Source: Victivallales bacterium
GTDB taxonomy: Bacteria > Verrucomicrobiota > Lentisphaeria > Victivallales > SZUA-371
NCBI GenBank assembly: GCA_028691155.1
Contig: JAQUZV010000032.1
Coordinates: forward strand, 1 to 13,351
Reading direction: 5' to 3'
Length of the DNA stretch: 13,351 nucleotides
A program made the translations under genes and the position numbers. The notes under the pieces are model-generated. The model saw nothing but the letters and a program-made list of their open reading frames with translations. It searched no databases and was not told the DNA's origin. The stretch's first letter is position 1. Every line of letters starts with the position of its first letter. Positions 1 through 7,730 of this stretch are shown here, piece by piece.

Positions 1-330
1 CTGGCGGGGGAGCCGGAAATTATGTTGCTGGACGAGCCGACTTCCAACATCGACCCCGGTGCGCAAGCACAATTCTATGAAGTTTTAAAACAGTTGGTCG
101 GGCGCATGACGCTGCTGGTGGTCTCGCACGATCTCGGCTTAGTTTCGGACTGGCTTTCCGGGGTGATCTGCGTTAACCGTACGGTTCACGTGCATCCGGT
201 TTCGGAGTTGACCGGCGCGGTTATCAGCGACATGTACGGGTATAAGGTGAACATGGTCCGGCACGATCATTGCTGTATCCACGAGCACGAACATCCGTCT
301 GCGGCGACAGGAGGGCACCGCCATGAGTGA
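1..330 (+). CDS. Zinc/manganese ABC transporter ATP-binding protein, C-terminal part (ZnuC-like)
   Basis: This is the last 109 codons of the ATPase that powers metal import through the membrane permease encoded just downstream. The frame is open from base 1, so the true start lies outside the window. Visible motifs are Walker B followed by the D-loop (IMLLDEPTSNID, from residue 7 of this fragment) and the H-loop switch histidine (VVSHD). The Walker A and signature motifs are upstream of the window. The last 25 or so residues are rich in His and Cys (RHDHCCIHEHEHP), a tail often seen on zinc-handling transporters, which favours zinc. Manganese or iron cannot be excluded. The stop overlaps the next gene's start by 8 bases (ATGAGTGA), indicating translational coupling and one complex. 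The ABC ATPase call is certain; the substrate is inferred from the tail and the neighbour. Confidence 0.92.
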   Translation: MAGEPEIMLLDEPTSNIDPGAQAQFYEVLKQLVGRMTLLVVSHDLGLVSDWLSGVICVNRTVHVHPVSELTGAVISDMYGYKVNMVRHDHCCIHEHEHPSAATGGHRHE

Positions 331-1183
331 TTTTTTTCATGCCCTTGACGACCCGGATATGGTGTTCTTTCGTTATGCGGTTCTGACCGGGATGGTGGCC
401 GGAGTGGCGTTCGGGATTGTCGGCACCTATGTGGTGGTGCGGCGGATTACTTACATTGCGGGCGCGATTGCGCATTGTATTCTCGGTGGGATCGGGATGG
501 CGCTTTATCTGCAATACCGACTACAGGCGCCGTGGATCACGCCGATGAGCGGGGCGATTGCCGCCGCATTGTTTTCGGCGCTGACGATCGGGATTGTCAG
601 CATGCACTGGAAGCAGCGCGAGGATGCGGTAATTTCGGCCATGTGGGCGGTGGGAATGGCGCTGGGGGTGCTTTTTATTGCCCTGACGCCGGGATACCAG
701 AGCGCGATGAGTTATCTCTTCGGTGATATTCTGATGGTATCCCGGGAAGATTTTTATACCGTATTGGGACTGGATGTTGCCATTGTTGCGCTGTGTCTGC
801 TGTTCTACAATAAATTTCTGGCGGTATGCTTCGACAGTGATTTTGCCCGGATCAAGGGGGTGAAAGTCGACTTTTATTATCTGCTGCTGCTGTGTCTGAC
901 GGCATTGACGATTGTCCTGCTGATTTCCGTGGTCGGTCTGATTATGGTAATTGCCTTGCTGACGTTGCCGGCGGCGATTTCCGGTCATTTTACCCGGCGG
1001 TTGTGGAAAATGATGTTCTTCTCGGTGATTCTGAGTATTCTGTTCACTTTTTTCGGTCTTGGTTTGAGCTATCGCTGGAATGTTCCCAGCGGGGCGGTCA
1101 TCATTATTATTGCCGGAGTGTGCTATCTGCTTACGGCGGCCGGAACGGCATTCTGGCGCCGCATCCGCAATCGGGTGGAATGA
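323..1183 (+). CDS. Zinc/manganese ABC transporter permease (ZnuB/MntB family)
   Basis: This is a 286-residue integral membrane protein of the ABC-3 permease family, which forms the channel for Zn2+ or Mn2+ import with the upstream ATPase and a periplasmic metal-binding protein not seen here. The length is typical (260-290). The sequence is almost wholly hydrophobic, with about eight membrane segments. Family-like stretches include GMVAGVAFGIVGTYVVVRR near residue 23, ISVVGLIMVIALLTLPAA near residue 200 and a final GAVIIIIAGVCYLL helix. The start is supported by a strong Shine-Dalgarno (AGGAGGG, 309-315) 7 bases before the ATG and by the 8-base overlap with the ATPase gene. The C-terminus ends in a short basic tail (FWRRIRNRVE). 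Family identity is firm; Zn versus Mn specificity is not decided by the permease itself. Confidence 0.92.
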   Translation: MSDFFHALDDPDMVFFRYAVLTGMVAGVAFGIVGTYVVVRRITYIAGAIAHCILGGIGMALYLQYRLQAPWITPMSGAIAAALFSALTIGIVSMHWKQREDAVISAMWAVGMALGVLFIALTPGYQSAMSYLFGDILMVSREDFYTVLGLDVAIVALCLLFYNKFLAVCFDSDFARIKGVKVDFYYLLLLCLTALTIVLLISVVGLIMVIALLTLPAAISGHFTRRLWKMMFFSVILSILFTFFGLGLSYRWNVPSGAVIIIIAGVCYLLTAAGTAFWRRIRNRVE

Positions 1184-1206
1184 CGGGGCGCGATGATGTT
1201 GTCGCG

Positions 1207-1229
1207 ACGGCGTTCCGCCCGGCCGTTTT
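1207..1229 (+). terminator. Possible weak terminator after the metal transporter operon
   Basis: An inverted repeat ACGGC...GCCGT (1207-1211 with 1222-1226) runs into TTTT (1226-1229). An alternative inner pairing, GGCG-ttc-CGCC, uses part of the same bases. The stem is only 5 bp and the T run is short, so this is a weak Rho-independent signal at best. Its position 24 bases after the permease stop is right for a terminator. Confidence 0.3.
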
Positions 1230-1276
1230 CATAAAAATAATGCTAACCACAATGCTGTGAACCGGTTGCCAAGGTT

Positions 1277-1335
1277 CCGTCATCTGGCCGTCATGTGGCC
1301 GTTATTTTCTTTTTCCCTCATGGGTTTCCCGTTAT
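1277..1335 (+). promoter_or_regulatory. Cluster of CCGTCAT-type heptamers, candidate operator
   Basis: Three heptamers stand at exact 11-base spacing: CCGTCAT at 1277, CCGTCAT at 1288 and CCGTTAT at 1299. Two more variants follow out of phase (CCCTCAT at 1315, CCGTTAT at 1329). A 7-bp direct repeat with an 11-bp period is the architecture bound by PhoB/OmpR-family winged-helix response regulators; the E. coli Pho box uses CTGTCAT with 4-bp spacers. The spacers here (ctgg, gtgg) are not AT-rich as in the Pho box, so the regulator is unknown. The cluster lies about 70-125 bases upstream of the proposed -35 element of the ftsK block. Operator function is inference. Confidence 0.35.
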
Positions 1336-1400
1336 GACCGACATTCGAACGCGGCGGGAAAATCGGTCCGGCAAATGGGCAACATGGGGGATGCCGCGTC

Positions 1401-1428
1401 TTGTAATCTCCCCGGCGCAGGGTATATT
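1401..1428 (+). promoter_or_regulatory. Candidate sigma-70-type promoter for the ftsK block
   Basis: TTGTAA (1401-1406) and TATATT (1423-1428) are separated by 16 bases, close to the TTGACA/TATAAT consensus. Transcription would begin near 1435, giving a leader of about 70 bases before the chosen ftsK start. The rest of the 322-base gap 1184-1505 holds no convincing gene. The gap carries only the hairpin and heptamer cluster listed separately. Confidence 0.45.
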
Positions 1429-1505
1429 AGTAATTGAATGTATGAATGCCCGGAACGGGTTTTGGTGATCGGCAGAGGAAGACGGCGAAACGGAACTTTA
1501 TTGGT

Positions 1506-4214
1506 ATGGACAACAGTAAAAAAGAGGAACCGCAGGGGTTCAAATTCAAATACTGCCTGTATCTGGCGGCCGCAATCATGGTGATTCTGGCGCTGGTGTC
1601 GCACCAGGCGAGTGATTTTTCCGTGTTGCAGGGCGGCAGCGAACGGGCCATCCGGAACTGGATCGGAATTGTCGGCGCGCATATTTCGTGTACGCTGTTG
1701 TTGCTGTTTGGAATGGCGGCCTATCCGCTGACGGCGTTTCTGATTATCTGCGCCGCGCGCCCGGCCATTCATTTCCCGGTGCGCCGGAAAGGTTATTTCG
1801 GCGCGCTGCTGGTGATCTGCTTCGGCACCACGATCCTGTTCGGTATGTATCCGGAGGAATTCTGTCGTTACACCGACATGTTGGGCATCGGCGCCAAAAG
1901 CGCTCCCGGCGCGGCCCTTTCCGGCGGCGTTATCGGGCAGCAACTGGCGGCGCCCAAGTACGGAACCGTGGAGGCCGGGATTATCCGCTATTATATCGGT
2001 GCGGTGGGAACGATGGTTATGGCGCTGGTGTTTCTTGCCGTGGGACTGTTTTTTGTCTGGCGGGCCGATTGGCATCGGCTGTTCATGGCGGCATTGATTA
2101 AAACGGGCGAAGCGGCGGCGGAAACCCCGTCGTTGCTGGAATCGGCCAAGGCGGTTATCGATAAGTTGCCGCGCCGGGCGGCCGAGGCCGAGCCGGAAGC
2201 GGTGGCCTTGCCGGTCAAACCGATCCCGGCGGCAACCGCGGTGCCGTTGTCGCCGCCTCCCAAGCCGGAGCCGGTGATTTTGCCGCCGGAAGCGGAGGAA
2301 GAAACCAGGGAAGAACCGCCGTTGGAGGTGCATCGCGAAGGTTCTCTGTTGCAGCGATTGCTGCAACGCCGGTCGTCGGACCGGGAACCGGAGTCCGGTT
2401 CCCGCGAAACCAAGGTGGACAGTGGAAATGAATCGCTCTCCCTGTACCAGCGCTTGAAACTCAGCGCGGAAGAATCCGGCGGTACGGCGCCGGCGCCGGA
2501 ATCGGAAGAAGCATCAGTTCTTTCCCCGCATAAAAATTCCGTTGCGGCACCGATAATTGTGGCCCGGGAGACCGTTCCGGAACCGGAAGATGACGATACT
2601 CCGGCGACCGCGTTGCCGCCGCGCCGGAAGCCGGTTGCGGTTCACAAGCGTGTTCCGGCGGCGGAAGGGGGGGCGGTGGAATATGTCTTACCGCCGGTGG
2701 CCATGTTGAGCCGCGGCGCGGAAACGCCGGGAGAAAGTGCCGAAACGTTGAAAAGAAACAGCGAAATTCTGCAGGAGACGCTGGAAAGCTTCAAAGTGGA
2801 CGGGCAGGTAACCGGAATTGTCAGCGGTCCGCGGGTTACGCGCTATGAAGTGACGTTGGCTCCGGGCGTGAAAGTGGAAAAGGTGGCGAATATAGCCAAC
2901 AATATCGCCATGCAGCTGGAAGCGGAAAGCATTCGGGTTCTGGCGCCGATTCCCGGCCGGAATGCGGTGGGGGTGGAGGCCCCGAACGCGCTGGCGGCGG
3001 CGGTTTATCTGCGCGGATTGATGGAGAGTCCGCAGTGGCGCGAAACCCGGTGCCAGATTCCGATTGTCCTGGGCAAGGACGTGGCCGGATTGCCGGTGGT
3101 GATGGACCTGGCCAAAGCCCCGCATCTGCTGATTGCCGGGGCGACCGGCAGCGGGAAAAGCGTCTGTATGAATACGTTGATTATGAGTTTGCTGTTCCGG
3201 TTTCGTCCCGATGAACTGCGGTTGATCATGGTGGACCCGAAGGTGGTGGAAATGGAAATGTATACGCCGTTGCCGCACCTGATTACTCCGGTGGTCAATG
3301 ATCCGCAGAAGGTGCCGATCGCTTTGCGCTGGGCGGTCAATGAAATGGAAAAACGGTATCGCATTCTGGCCAAAGCCCGGGTCCGCAATCTCAGCGGTTA
3401 CAATACACGGGCGATCGGAGCGGAAGTGGTTCTGGACGATAACGGCGATCCGATTCCCGATAAAATGCCGGTGCTGGTAATTATCGTCGACGAATTGGCC
3501 GACGTGATGATGACCGACGCCAAAAGCGACGTGGAAACTTCCATCGCCAGAATTGCCCAGAAAGGCCGGGCCGCCGGCATCCATATTGTAATTGCCACCC
3601 AACGGCCGTCCACCAATATCATTACCGGAGTGATCAAAGCCAATCTGCCGACCAGGATTGCTTTCCGCGTCGGTTCGATTGTGGACAGCCGGGTGATTCT
3701 GGACCAGAAGGGGGCGGAAACGCTGCTGGGTCGCGGCGACATGCTGTTCGTCCCCCCCGGAAGCGCCAATCTGGATCGGATTCAGGGCGCAATGGTGGAG
3801 GATGCGGATATTCAGAAGGTGGTGGACTTTGTCTCCGCCCAGGCGGAACAGAGCTTTGACGACAAGGTCGTCTCCGCCGTGGACGCGGAGGTTGCGGAGG
3901 GGGCCGACACCGCGTTTGACGACGACGGCGATGACACCGATGACGGCGGCGATATCCACGATGCGCCGGACATCGATCCGGTCGTGAAAAAATATCTGCA
4001 GCCGGAGGACGGGGAACTGGTACGCAAGGCGCTGGAAATCGCGCTGCTGGAACGAAAGGTCAGCACCAGTTACCTGCAGCGTCGGTTGGGGATCGGATAT
4101 AACCGTGCGGCGGAAATTGTCGACCGACTGGAGGAACGCGGCATTGTCAGTGCGCCGCTGCCGGGCGGATCGAAGCGCGAAATTCTGGTTTTTGATGAAA
4201 TCGATAATGCATAA
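1506..4214 (+). CDS. ftsK: DNA translocase FtsK/SpoIIIE
   Basis: This is a membrane-anchored hexameric ATP-driven dsDNA pump that clears chromosome ends and dimers through the closing septum. From the start chosen here it has 902 residues. Membrane segments lie at about 16-33, 53-83, 97-114 and 161-185. A Pro/Glu/Ala-rich linker runs from about 190 to 392. The RecA-like motor follows, with Walker A GATGSGKS at 545-552, the MVDPKVVEMEMY block, Walker B VIIVDELAD (D662-E663) and IATQRPSTNIITGVIKANLP. A strongly acidic stretch (about 794-823) precedes the gamma winged-helix domain (835-902), which in E. coli and B. subtilis reads KOPS/SRS sites. An in-frame ATG at 1446 would add 20 residues but has no Shine-Dalgarno and reads polar and basic. 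At 1506, GGAA lies 10 bases upstream, which is weak. The next gene starts 17 bases after the stop, so they are probably co-transcribed. Confidence 0.96.
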   Translation: MDNSKKEEPQGFKFKYCLYLAAAIMVILALVSHQASDFSVLQGGSERAIRNWIGIVGAHISCTLLLLFGMAAYPLTAFLIICAARPAIHFPVRRKGYFGALLVICFGTTILFGMYPEEFCRYTDMLGIGAKSAPGAALSGGVIGQQLAAPKYGTVEAGIIRYYIGAVGTMVMALVFLAVGLFFVWRADWHRLFMAALIKTGEAAAETPSLLESAKAVIDKLPRRAAEAEPEAVALPVKPIPAATAVPLSPPPKPEPVILPPEAEEETREEPPLEVHREGSLLQRLLQRRSSDREPESGSRETKVDSGNESLSLYQRLKLSAEESGGTAPAPESEEASVLSPHKNSVAAPIIVARETVPEPEDDDTPATALPPRRKPVAVHKRVPAAEGGAVEYVLPPVAMLSRGAETPGESAETLKRNSEILQETLESFKVDGQVTGIVSGPRVTRYEVTLAPGVKVEKVANIANNIAMQLEAESIRVLAPIPGRNAVGVEAPNALAAAVYLRGLMESPQWRETRCQIPIVLGKDVAGLPVVMDLAKAPHLLIAGATGSGKSVCMNTLIMSLLFRFRPDELRLIMVDPKVVEMEMYTPLPHLITPVVNDPQKVPIALRWAVNEMEKRYRILAKARVRNLSGYNTRAIGAEVVLDDNGDPIPDKMPVLVIIVDELADVMMTDAKSDVETSIARIAQKGRAAGIHIVIATQRPSTNIITGVIKANLPTRIAFRVGSIVDSRVILDQKGAETLLGRGDMLFVPPGSANLDRIQGAMVEDADIQKVVDFVSAQAEQSFDDKVVSAVDAEVAEGADTAFDDDGDDTDDGGDIHDAPDIDPVVKKYLQPEDGELVRKALEIALLERKVSTSYLQRRLGIGYNRAAEIVDRLEERGIVSAPLPGGSKREILVFDEIDNA

Positions 4215-4231
4215 ACGGGACGGATACGGAT

Positions 4232-5230
4232 ATGGAGGAACTGAATAATCGTAAGGCTCCGGAATCCGGACGGAATGAAGACATTCTGCCCCTGGATTTC
4301 AACCGGCAAAGCACGCAAGACACCAACTCCGGCGGGCCGGTGCCCGATTCGCAGGAAATTGCCGCCATCATCCGGGAGCGTGCCGCCGCCGCCAAAGCCG
4401 CCCGGGAGGCGCGGGAAGCGGCCGTTGCTCCCGATCATGATGCCTCGCCTTCGACCGCGGCAACGCCGACGGTCGAACATAAGACCGCGGTGCCGGAGCC
4501 GGGACTGATGGCCAAGGCCGCCCGTCCGTCCGCCGAACCCGACCCGGAAAGAGTCAGAAAGACGGGAGTTGCTATGCCGGAGGACGAAACCGCCACCTCC
4601 TGGTTGACCCGGCGCAAGAAAAAGACTTCGCCGCTGCCGACGGTGGAATCGGCTTCCATCGGAAAAATTTTGCAGGATGCCCGGATTGCCGGCGGCCTGA
4701 CGGTGAAAGACGTGGAAGCGGAAACCCGGATTCGCGGTTCTTATATCGAAGCCCTGGAACGGGATGATTTCGGCGAACTGCCGCCGCCGGTATATGTCCG
4801 GGCCTATCTGCGCAGCCTCTGCAACCTTTATAATCTGGACCGGGGCGCGCTGGATGAAATCCTCCAGCACCATTACGGCAAACGGCATGAGATTGCCATT
4901 TCCGAAGAAATTTATCATAAACTGGAAAAAGAAAAACAGGTCAATGTCGAGGACGAAGTCCGGATCCGGCGGTTGATCGTCATGACGGTGGTCGGCGGTG
5001 CTTCGTTGCTGGTCCTGATCATCGGCAGTCTCTTTTTCATGTTCTCTTCCGCGTCTTCCTCCAAGCTCGGCGTCGGAGCCGCAGTCCGGGCCGGAATGGT
5101 GTTCGCTCCGGAAAAAATCGAACAGCTTACCGTCGATCAGGAACTGACCATGGAGATGCTCCCGGCCCGGGAAACGGTGCGGACGGTCCGATCGACGCGG
5201 CCCGCCCGAAGCTCCCGTTCCCGGCGATAA
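4232..5230 (+). CDS. RodZ-like protein: cytoplasmic HTH, single membrane helix
   Basis: This 332-residue protein has the RodZ architecture. RodZ links the MreB cytoskeleton to the wall-elongation machinery. An unusually long low-complexity N-terminal region (1-140, Ala/Glu/Pro-rich, helical AAAAKAAREAREAA near 51-64) precedes a Xre/HTH_25-type domain at 142-212 (IGKILQDARIAGGLTVKDVE, then YIEALERDDFGELPPPVYVRAYL, the typical RodZ signature). After a basic juxtamembrane segment (RIRR) comes one membrane helix at about 248-271. The remaining 60 residues are presumably periplasmic and end in an Arg/Ser-rich tail; the usual larger beta-domain (DUF4115) is absent. Classical RodZ has the HTH at the very N-terminus, so the 140-residue extension is atypical. 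Its position right after ftsK fits a cell-envelope role. The family is firm, the role inferred. Confidence 0.8.
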   Translation: MEELNNRKAPESGRNEDILPLDFNRQSTQDTNSGGPVPDSQEIAAIIRERAAAAKAAREAREAAVAPDHDASPSTAATPTVEHKTAVPEPGLMAKAARPSAEPDPERVRKTGVAMPEDETATSWLTRRKKKTSPLPTVESASIGKILQDARIAGGLTVKDVEAETRIRGSYIEALERDDFGELPPPVYVRAYLRSLCNLYNLDRGALDEILQHHYGKRHEIAISEEIYHKLEKEKQVNVEDEVRIRRLIVMTVVGGASLLVLIIGSLFFMFSSASSSKLGVGAAVRAGMVFAPEKIEQLTVDQELTMEMLPARETVRTVRSTRPARSSRSRR

Positions 5231-5254
5231 TATCCGGGTTTTATCACATTGCCA

Positions 5255-5282
5255 TTGCAAAAAAAAGAAAAGGCGATATAAT
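5255..5282 (+). promoter_or_regulatory. Near-consensus promoter immediately before aroQ
   Basis: TTGCAA (5255-5260), a 16-base spacer rich in A, and a perfect TATAAT (5277-5282) precede aroQ. The predicted start of transcription (about 5289) falls almost on the ATG at 5291 and downstream of the AGGAAG Shine-Dalgarno (5283-5288). Such a transcript would be essentially leaderless, while read-through mRNA from rodZ would keep the ribosome site. The match may be chance in an A-rich gap. Confidence 0.35.
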
Positions 5283-5290
5283 AGGAAGTT

Positions 5291-5746
5291 ATGAAAATTT
5301 TAGTGATCAGCGGTCCTAATCTGCAGCTGCTCGGCGTACGCAAGCCGGAAATCTACGGGACGGTTACTTTGCAGGACATTGAAAATGACCTGCAGATATC
5401 GGCCGCTTCCCTGGGGATGAATATTTCCTTTTTCCAAAGTAATCACGAGGGGGAAATCGTCGACCGGATTGCGGCGGCGCGGGGCGAACAGATTGACGGG
5501 ATTATTATTAATCCTGCCGCGTACACCCATACCAGCGTGGCGATTCGCGATGCGCTGGAGGCGGTGGCGATACCGGCAGTGGAAGTTCATTTGAGCAATA
5601 TTCACGGAAGAGAAGAGTTCCGGCGAAAATCGCTGACGGCCGCCATGTGCATCGGTCAGATCAGCGGGTTCGGTCCGGACGGTTATCGGTTGGCGCTGCA
5701 GGCGCTGGCGTATCGTCTGAATCGTAGGAATCAGAACAACATTTAA
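5291..5746 (+). CDS. aroQ: 3-dehydroquinate dehydratase, type II
   Basis: This cytoplasmic enzyme converts 3-dehydroquinate to 3-dehydroshikimate, step 3 of the shikimate pathway to aromatic amino acids. The 151-residue length is typical of the dodecameric type II enzymes. The N-terminus ILVISGPNLQLLGVRKPEIYG carries the active-site lid with Arg17 and Tyr22. SNHEGEIVDRI near residue 53, INPAAYTHTSVAIRDAL near residue 74 and VEVHLSNIHGREEFRRKS near residue 98 supply the catalytic His and substrate-binding residues. The usual GPNLNLLG reads GPNLQLLG, a mild change. The start is set by AGGAAG two bases before the ATG. It sits 60 bases after the rodZ-like gene and 14 bases before accB. aroQ near accBC is also seen in Firmicutes. 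Confidence 0.95.
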   Translation: MKILVISGPNLQLLGVRKPEIYGTVTLQDIENDLQISAASLGMNISFFQSNHEGEIVDRIAAARGEQIDGIIINPAAYTHTSVAIRDALEAVAIPAVEVHLSNIHGREEFRRKSLTAAMCIGQISGFGPDGYRLALQALAYRLNRRNQNNI

Positions 5747-5760
5747 AGGACGGACACAGA

Positions 5761-6243
5761 ATGAAGATAGAGGAAATCAAAACCATTGTAAAGCTTATGG
5801 CTGACAACGATCTGACTGAGTTCAAGATCGAAGCGGAGGAGTACAACCTCTGCATTCGCCGCGGCGCGAGCCAGCCGACGGTGGTCGCGGCCCCTCAGAT
5901 GATGGCGCCGGCGAACGCGCCTCTTTACCCGCCCATGCCCGCCCCGGCCGCTGCCCCGGCCCCTGCCGCGCCGACGGTGACCGCCGCTCCGGCGGAACCG
6001 GCGGCCAAGGTCGAAACCATTGATTCGCCGATTGTCGGCACCTTTTACCTGGCGCCCTCGCCCGAAGCGACGCCGTTTGTCAAGGTCGGCGATACGGTTA
6101 CCCCGGATACGGTGGTGTGTATTATTGAAGCCATGAAGGTAATGAACGAAATCAAGGCGGAAAAGAGCGGCGTGATCAAGGAAATTCTGGTCACGAATGC
6201 CACGCCGGTCGAATACGGGCAATCATTGTTCGTTATCGGATAA
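5761..6243 (+). CDS. accB: Biotin carboxyl carrier protein of acetyl-CoA carboxylase
   Basis: BCCP carries the biotin arm that shuttles CO2 between biotin carboxylase (AccC, next gene) and carboxyltransferase, forming malonyl-CoA for fatty-acid synthesis. It has 160 residues. The N-terminal segment (1-35, MKIEEIKTIVKLMADNDLTEFKI-type) matches the AccC-interacting region. It is followed by a flexible Ala/Pro linker (about 43-82) and a biotinyl domain (about 85-160). The biotinylation site is EAMKVMNEI, with Lys126 as the acceptor. The start has AAGGA close upstream, 14 bases after the aroQ stop. accC follows after 18 bases, the standard accBC pair. The carboxyltransferase genes accA/accD are not in the window. 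Identification is secure. Confidence 0.97.
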   Translation: MKIEEIKTIVKLMADNDLTEFKIEAEEYNLCIRRGASQPTVVAAPQMMAPANAPLYPPMPAPAAAPAPAAPTVTAAPAEPAAKVETIDSPIVGTFYLAPSPEATPFVKVGDTVTPDTVVCIIEAMKVMNEIKAEKSGVIKEILVTNATPVEYGQSLFVIG

Positions 6244-6261
6244 TTCCAGGGAAACAGCATT

Positions 6262-7629
6262 ATGTTTGATAAAGTACTCATTGCCAACCGCGGGGAAATC
6301 GCGGTCCGGGTTATTCGTGCCTGCCGGGAGATGGGAATCAAAACGGTGGCCGTCTATTCCACGGCCGATGCCGACAGTATGGCGGTGAAACTGGCGGACG
6401 AAGCCGTCTGCATCGGTCCCCCGCCCTCTTCCGACAGTTATCTGCTGATCGAACGCATCATCAGTGTGGCGGAAATCTGTGACGTGGGCGCCATTCATCC
6501 CGGATACGGCTTCTTAGCCGAAAATGCGCGTTTCGCCCAAATCTGCGCCGATTGCAATATTAAATTTATCGGGCCGAAACCGGAGCATATCCGGGCGATG
6601 GGCGATAAGGCGGTGGCCCGCGAAACCATGATCAAGGCCGGAGTCCCGGTTACTCCGGGCAGCGACGGCATCATTGCTTCCGAACAGGAGGCCATGAATA
6701 TCGCCCATAAGCTGAAATATCCGGTGATCATCAAGGCCAGTGCCGGCGGCGGCGGCCGCGGAATGCGGATCGCCCACAATGACGCCAGTCTGATTCAGGG
6801 GTTCCATGCGGCCCGGACCGAAGCGGAAAAAGCGTTCGGCAATGCCGATATTTATATTGAAAAATATCTGGTCAATCCCAAACATATCGAATTCCAGATC
6901 ATTGCCGACGAATCCGGCAATGTCGTCCATCTGGGCGAACGGGATTGCAGTATTCAGCGCCGGAATCAGAAACTGATGGAAGAGTCGCCGTCGGCGGCAA
7001 TGACGCCGTCACTGCGGGCGAAAATGGGCGCGGCGGCGATCAAAGCGGCCCGGGCGGTAAAATACTGCAACGCGGGGACGGTCGAATTTCTGCTGACGGA
7101 AAGCGGTGATTTCTATTTTATGGAAATGAACACCCGTATTCAGGTCGAACACCCGGTGACCGAGGCGATCACCGGTATCGACCTGATCAAAGAACAGATT
7201 CGTGTTGCCGCCGGGGAAAAGCTTTCCTTTTCCCAGAAGGATATTCAATTGCGCGGTCACGCGATCGAATGCCGGATCAATGCGGAAAATCCCTATAAAA
7301 ACTTTGTCCCCAGTCCGGGCCGGGTAAATCTCTATTCCGCGCCGGGCGGGTTCGGCGTTCGGGTCGATTCGCATGTTTTCAGCGGCTATATGATCCCGCC
7401 TTATTACGACAGCATGATCGGCAAACTGATCGTTCATGCTCCGACCCGGGCGGAGGCGATTGCGCGCTGCCGGCGGGCGCTGGAGGAATTTGTGATCGAC
7501 GGTGTCAGCACCTCGATCCCCTTTGCCCATTATGTCCTCGGCGGCAAGGTGTTCACGGAAGGCCACTACAATACCGGCAGTCTGGAACAGATTATGAAGA
7601 ATTTTGAAAACAACGAAGTGGGAAAATAG
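6262..7629 (+). CDS. accC: Biotin carboxylase subunit of acetyl-CoA carboxylase
   Basis: This enzyme carboxylates the biotin on AccB using ATP and bicarbonate, the first half-reaction of acetyl-CoA carboxylase. At 455 residues it is close to the E. coli enzyme (449). The N-terminal domain begins FDKVLIANRGEIAVRVIRA. The ATP-grasp domain has Lys116, Lys159 before the glycine loop (KASAGGGGRGMRI), ERDCSIQRRNQK at 226-237, metal ligands Glu276 and Glu288, and Arg292 within MNTRIQVEHPVTE. These residues fall at the same numbers as in the E. coli enzyme. The C-terminal domain follows (GHAIECRINAENP). AGGGA precedes the ATG. It is co-transcribed with accB. Nothing is missing; it could in principle serve another biotin enzyme, but the accB pairing makes acetyl-CoA carboxylase most likely. 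Confidence 0.97.
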   Translation: MFDKVLIANRGEIAVRVIRACREMGIKTVAVYSTADADSMAVKLADEAVCIGPPPSSDSYLLIERIISVAEICDVGAIHPGYGFLAENARFAQICADCNIKFIGPKPEHIRAMGDKAVARETMIKAGVPVTPGSDGIIASEQEAMNIAHKLKYPVIIKASAGGGGRGMRIAHNDASLIQGFHAARTEAEKAFGNADIYIEKYLVNPKHIEFQIIADESGNVVHLGERDCSIQRRNQKLMEESPSAAMTPSLRAKMGAAAIKAARAVKYCNAGTVEFLLTESGDFYFMEMNTRIQVEHPVTEAITGIDLIKEQIRVAAGEKLSFSQKDIQLRGHAIECRINAENPYKNFVPSPGRVNLYSAPGGFGVRVDSHVFSGYMIPPYYDSMIGKLIVHAPTRAEAIARCRRALEEFVIDGVSTSIPFAHYVLGGKVFTEGHYNTGSLEQIMKNFENNEVGK

Positions 7630-7730
7630 CCCGGGCGGAGTTTTCGAAGCAGAAAATTATGTTTTTCGGCGTCGGCGTTGCCGCGGGGATGCGCCGTCCC
7701 GGAAAGAACAAGGAATGGGAGGATTTGATC

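Noticed and set aside
1446..1505. Upstream in-frame ATG adding 20 residues to FtsK
   Set aside because: No Shine-Dalgarno precedes it, the added residues are basic and polar with no family likeness, and 1446 lies only about 11 bases after the predicted transcription start. The ATG at 1506 leads quickly into the first membrane helix as expected.
2688..3959. Long open frame opposite ftsK on the - strand (423 codons)
   Set aside because: It lies wholly within ftsK, is His/Arg/Gln-rich in the way of antisense frames in GC-rich genes, and shows no domain or ribosome site.
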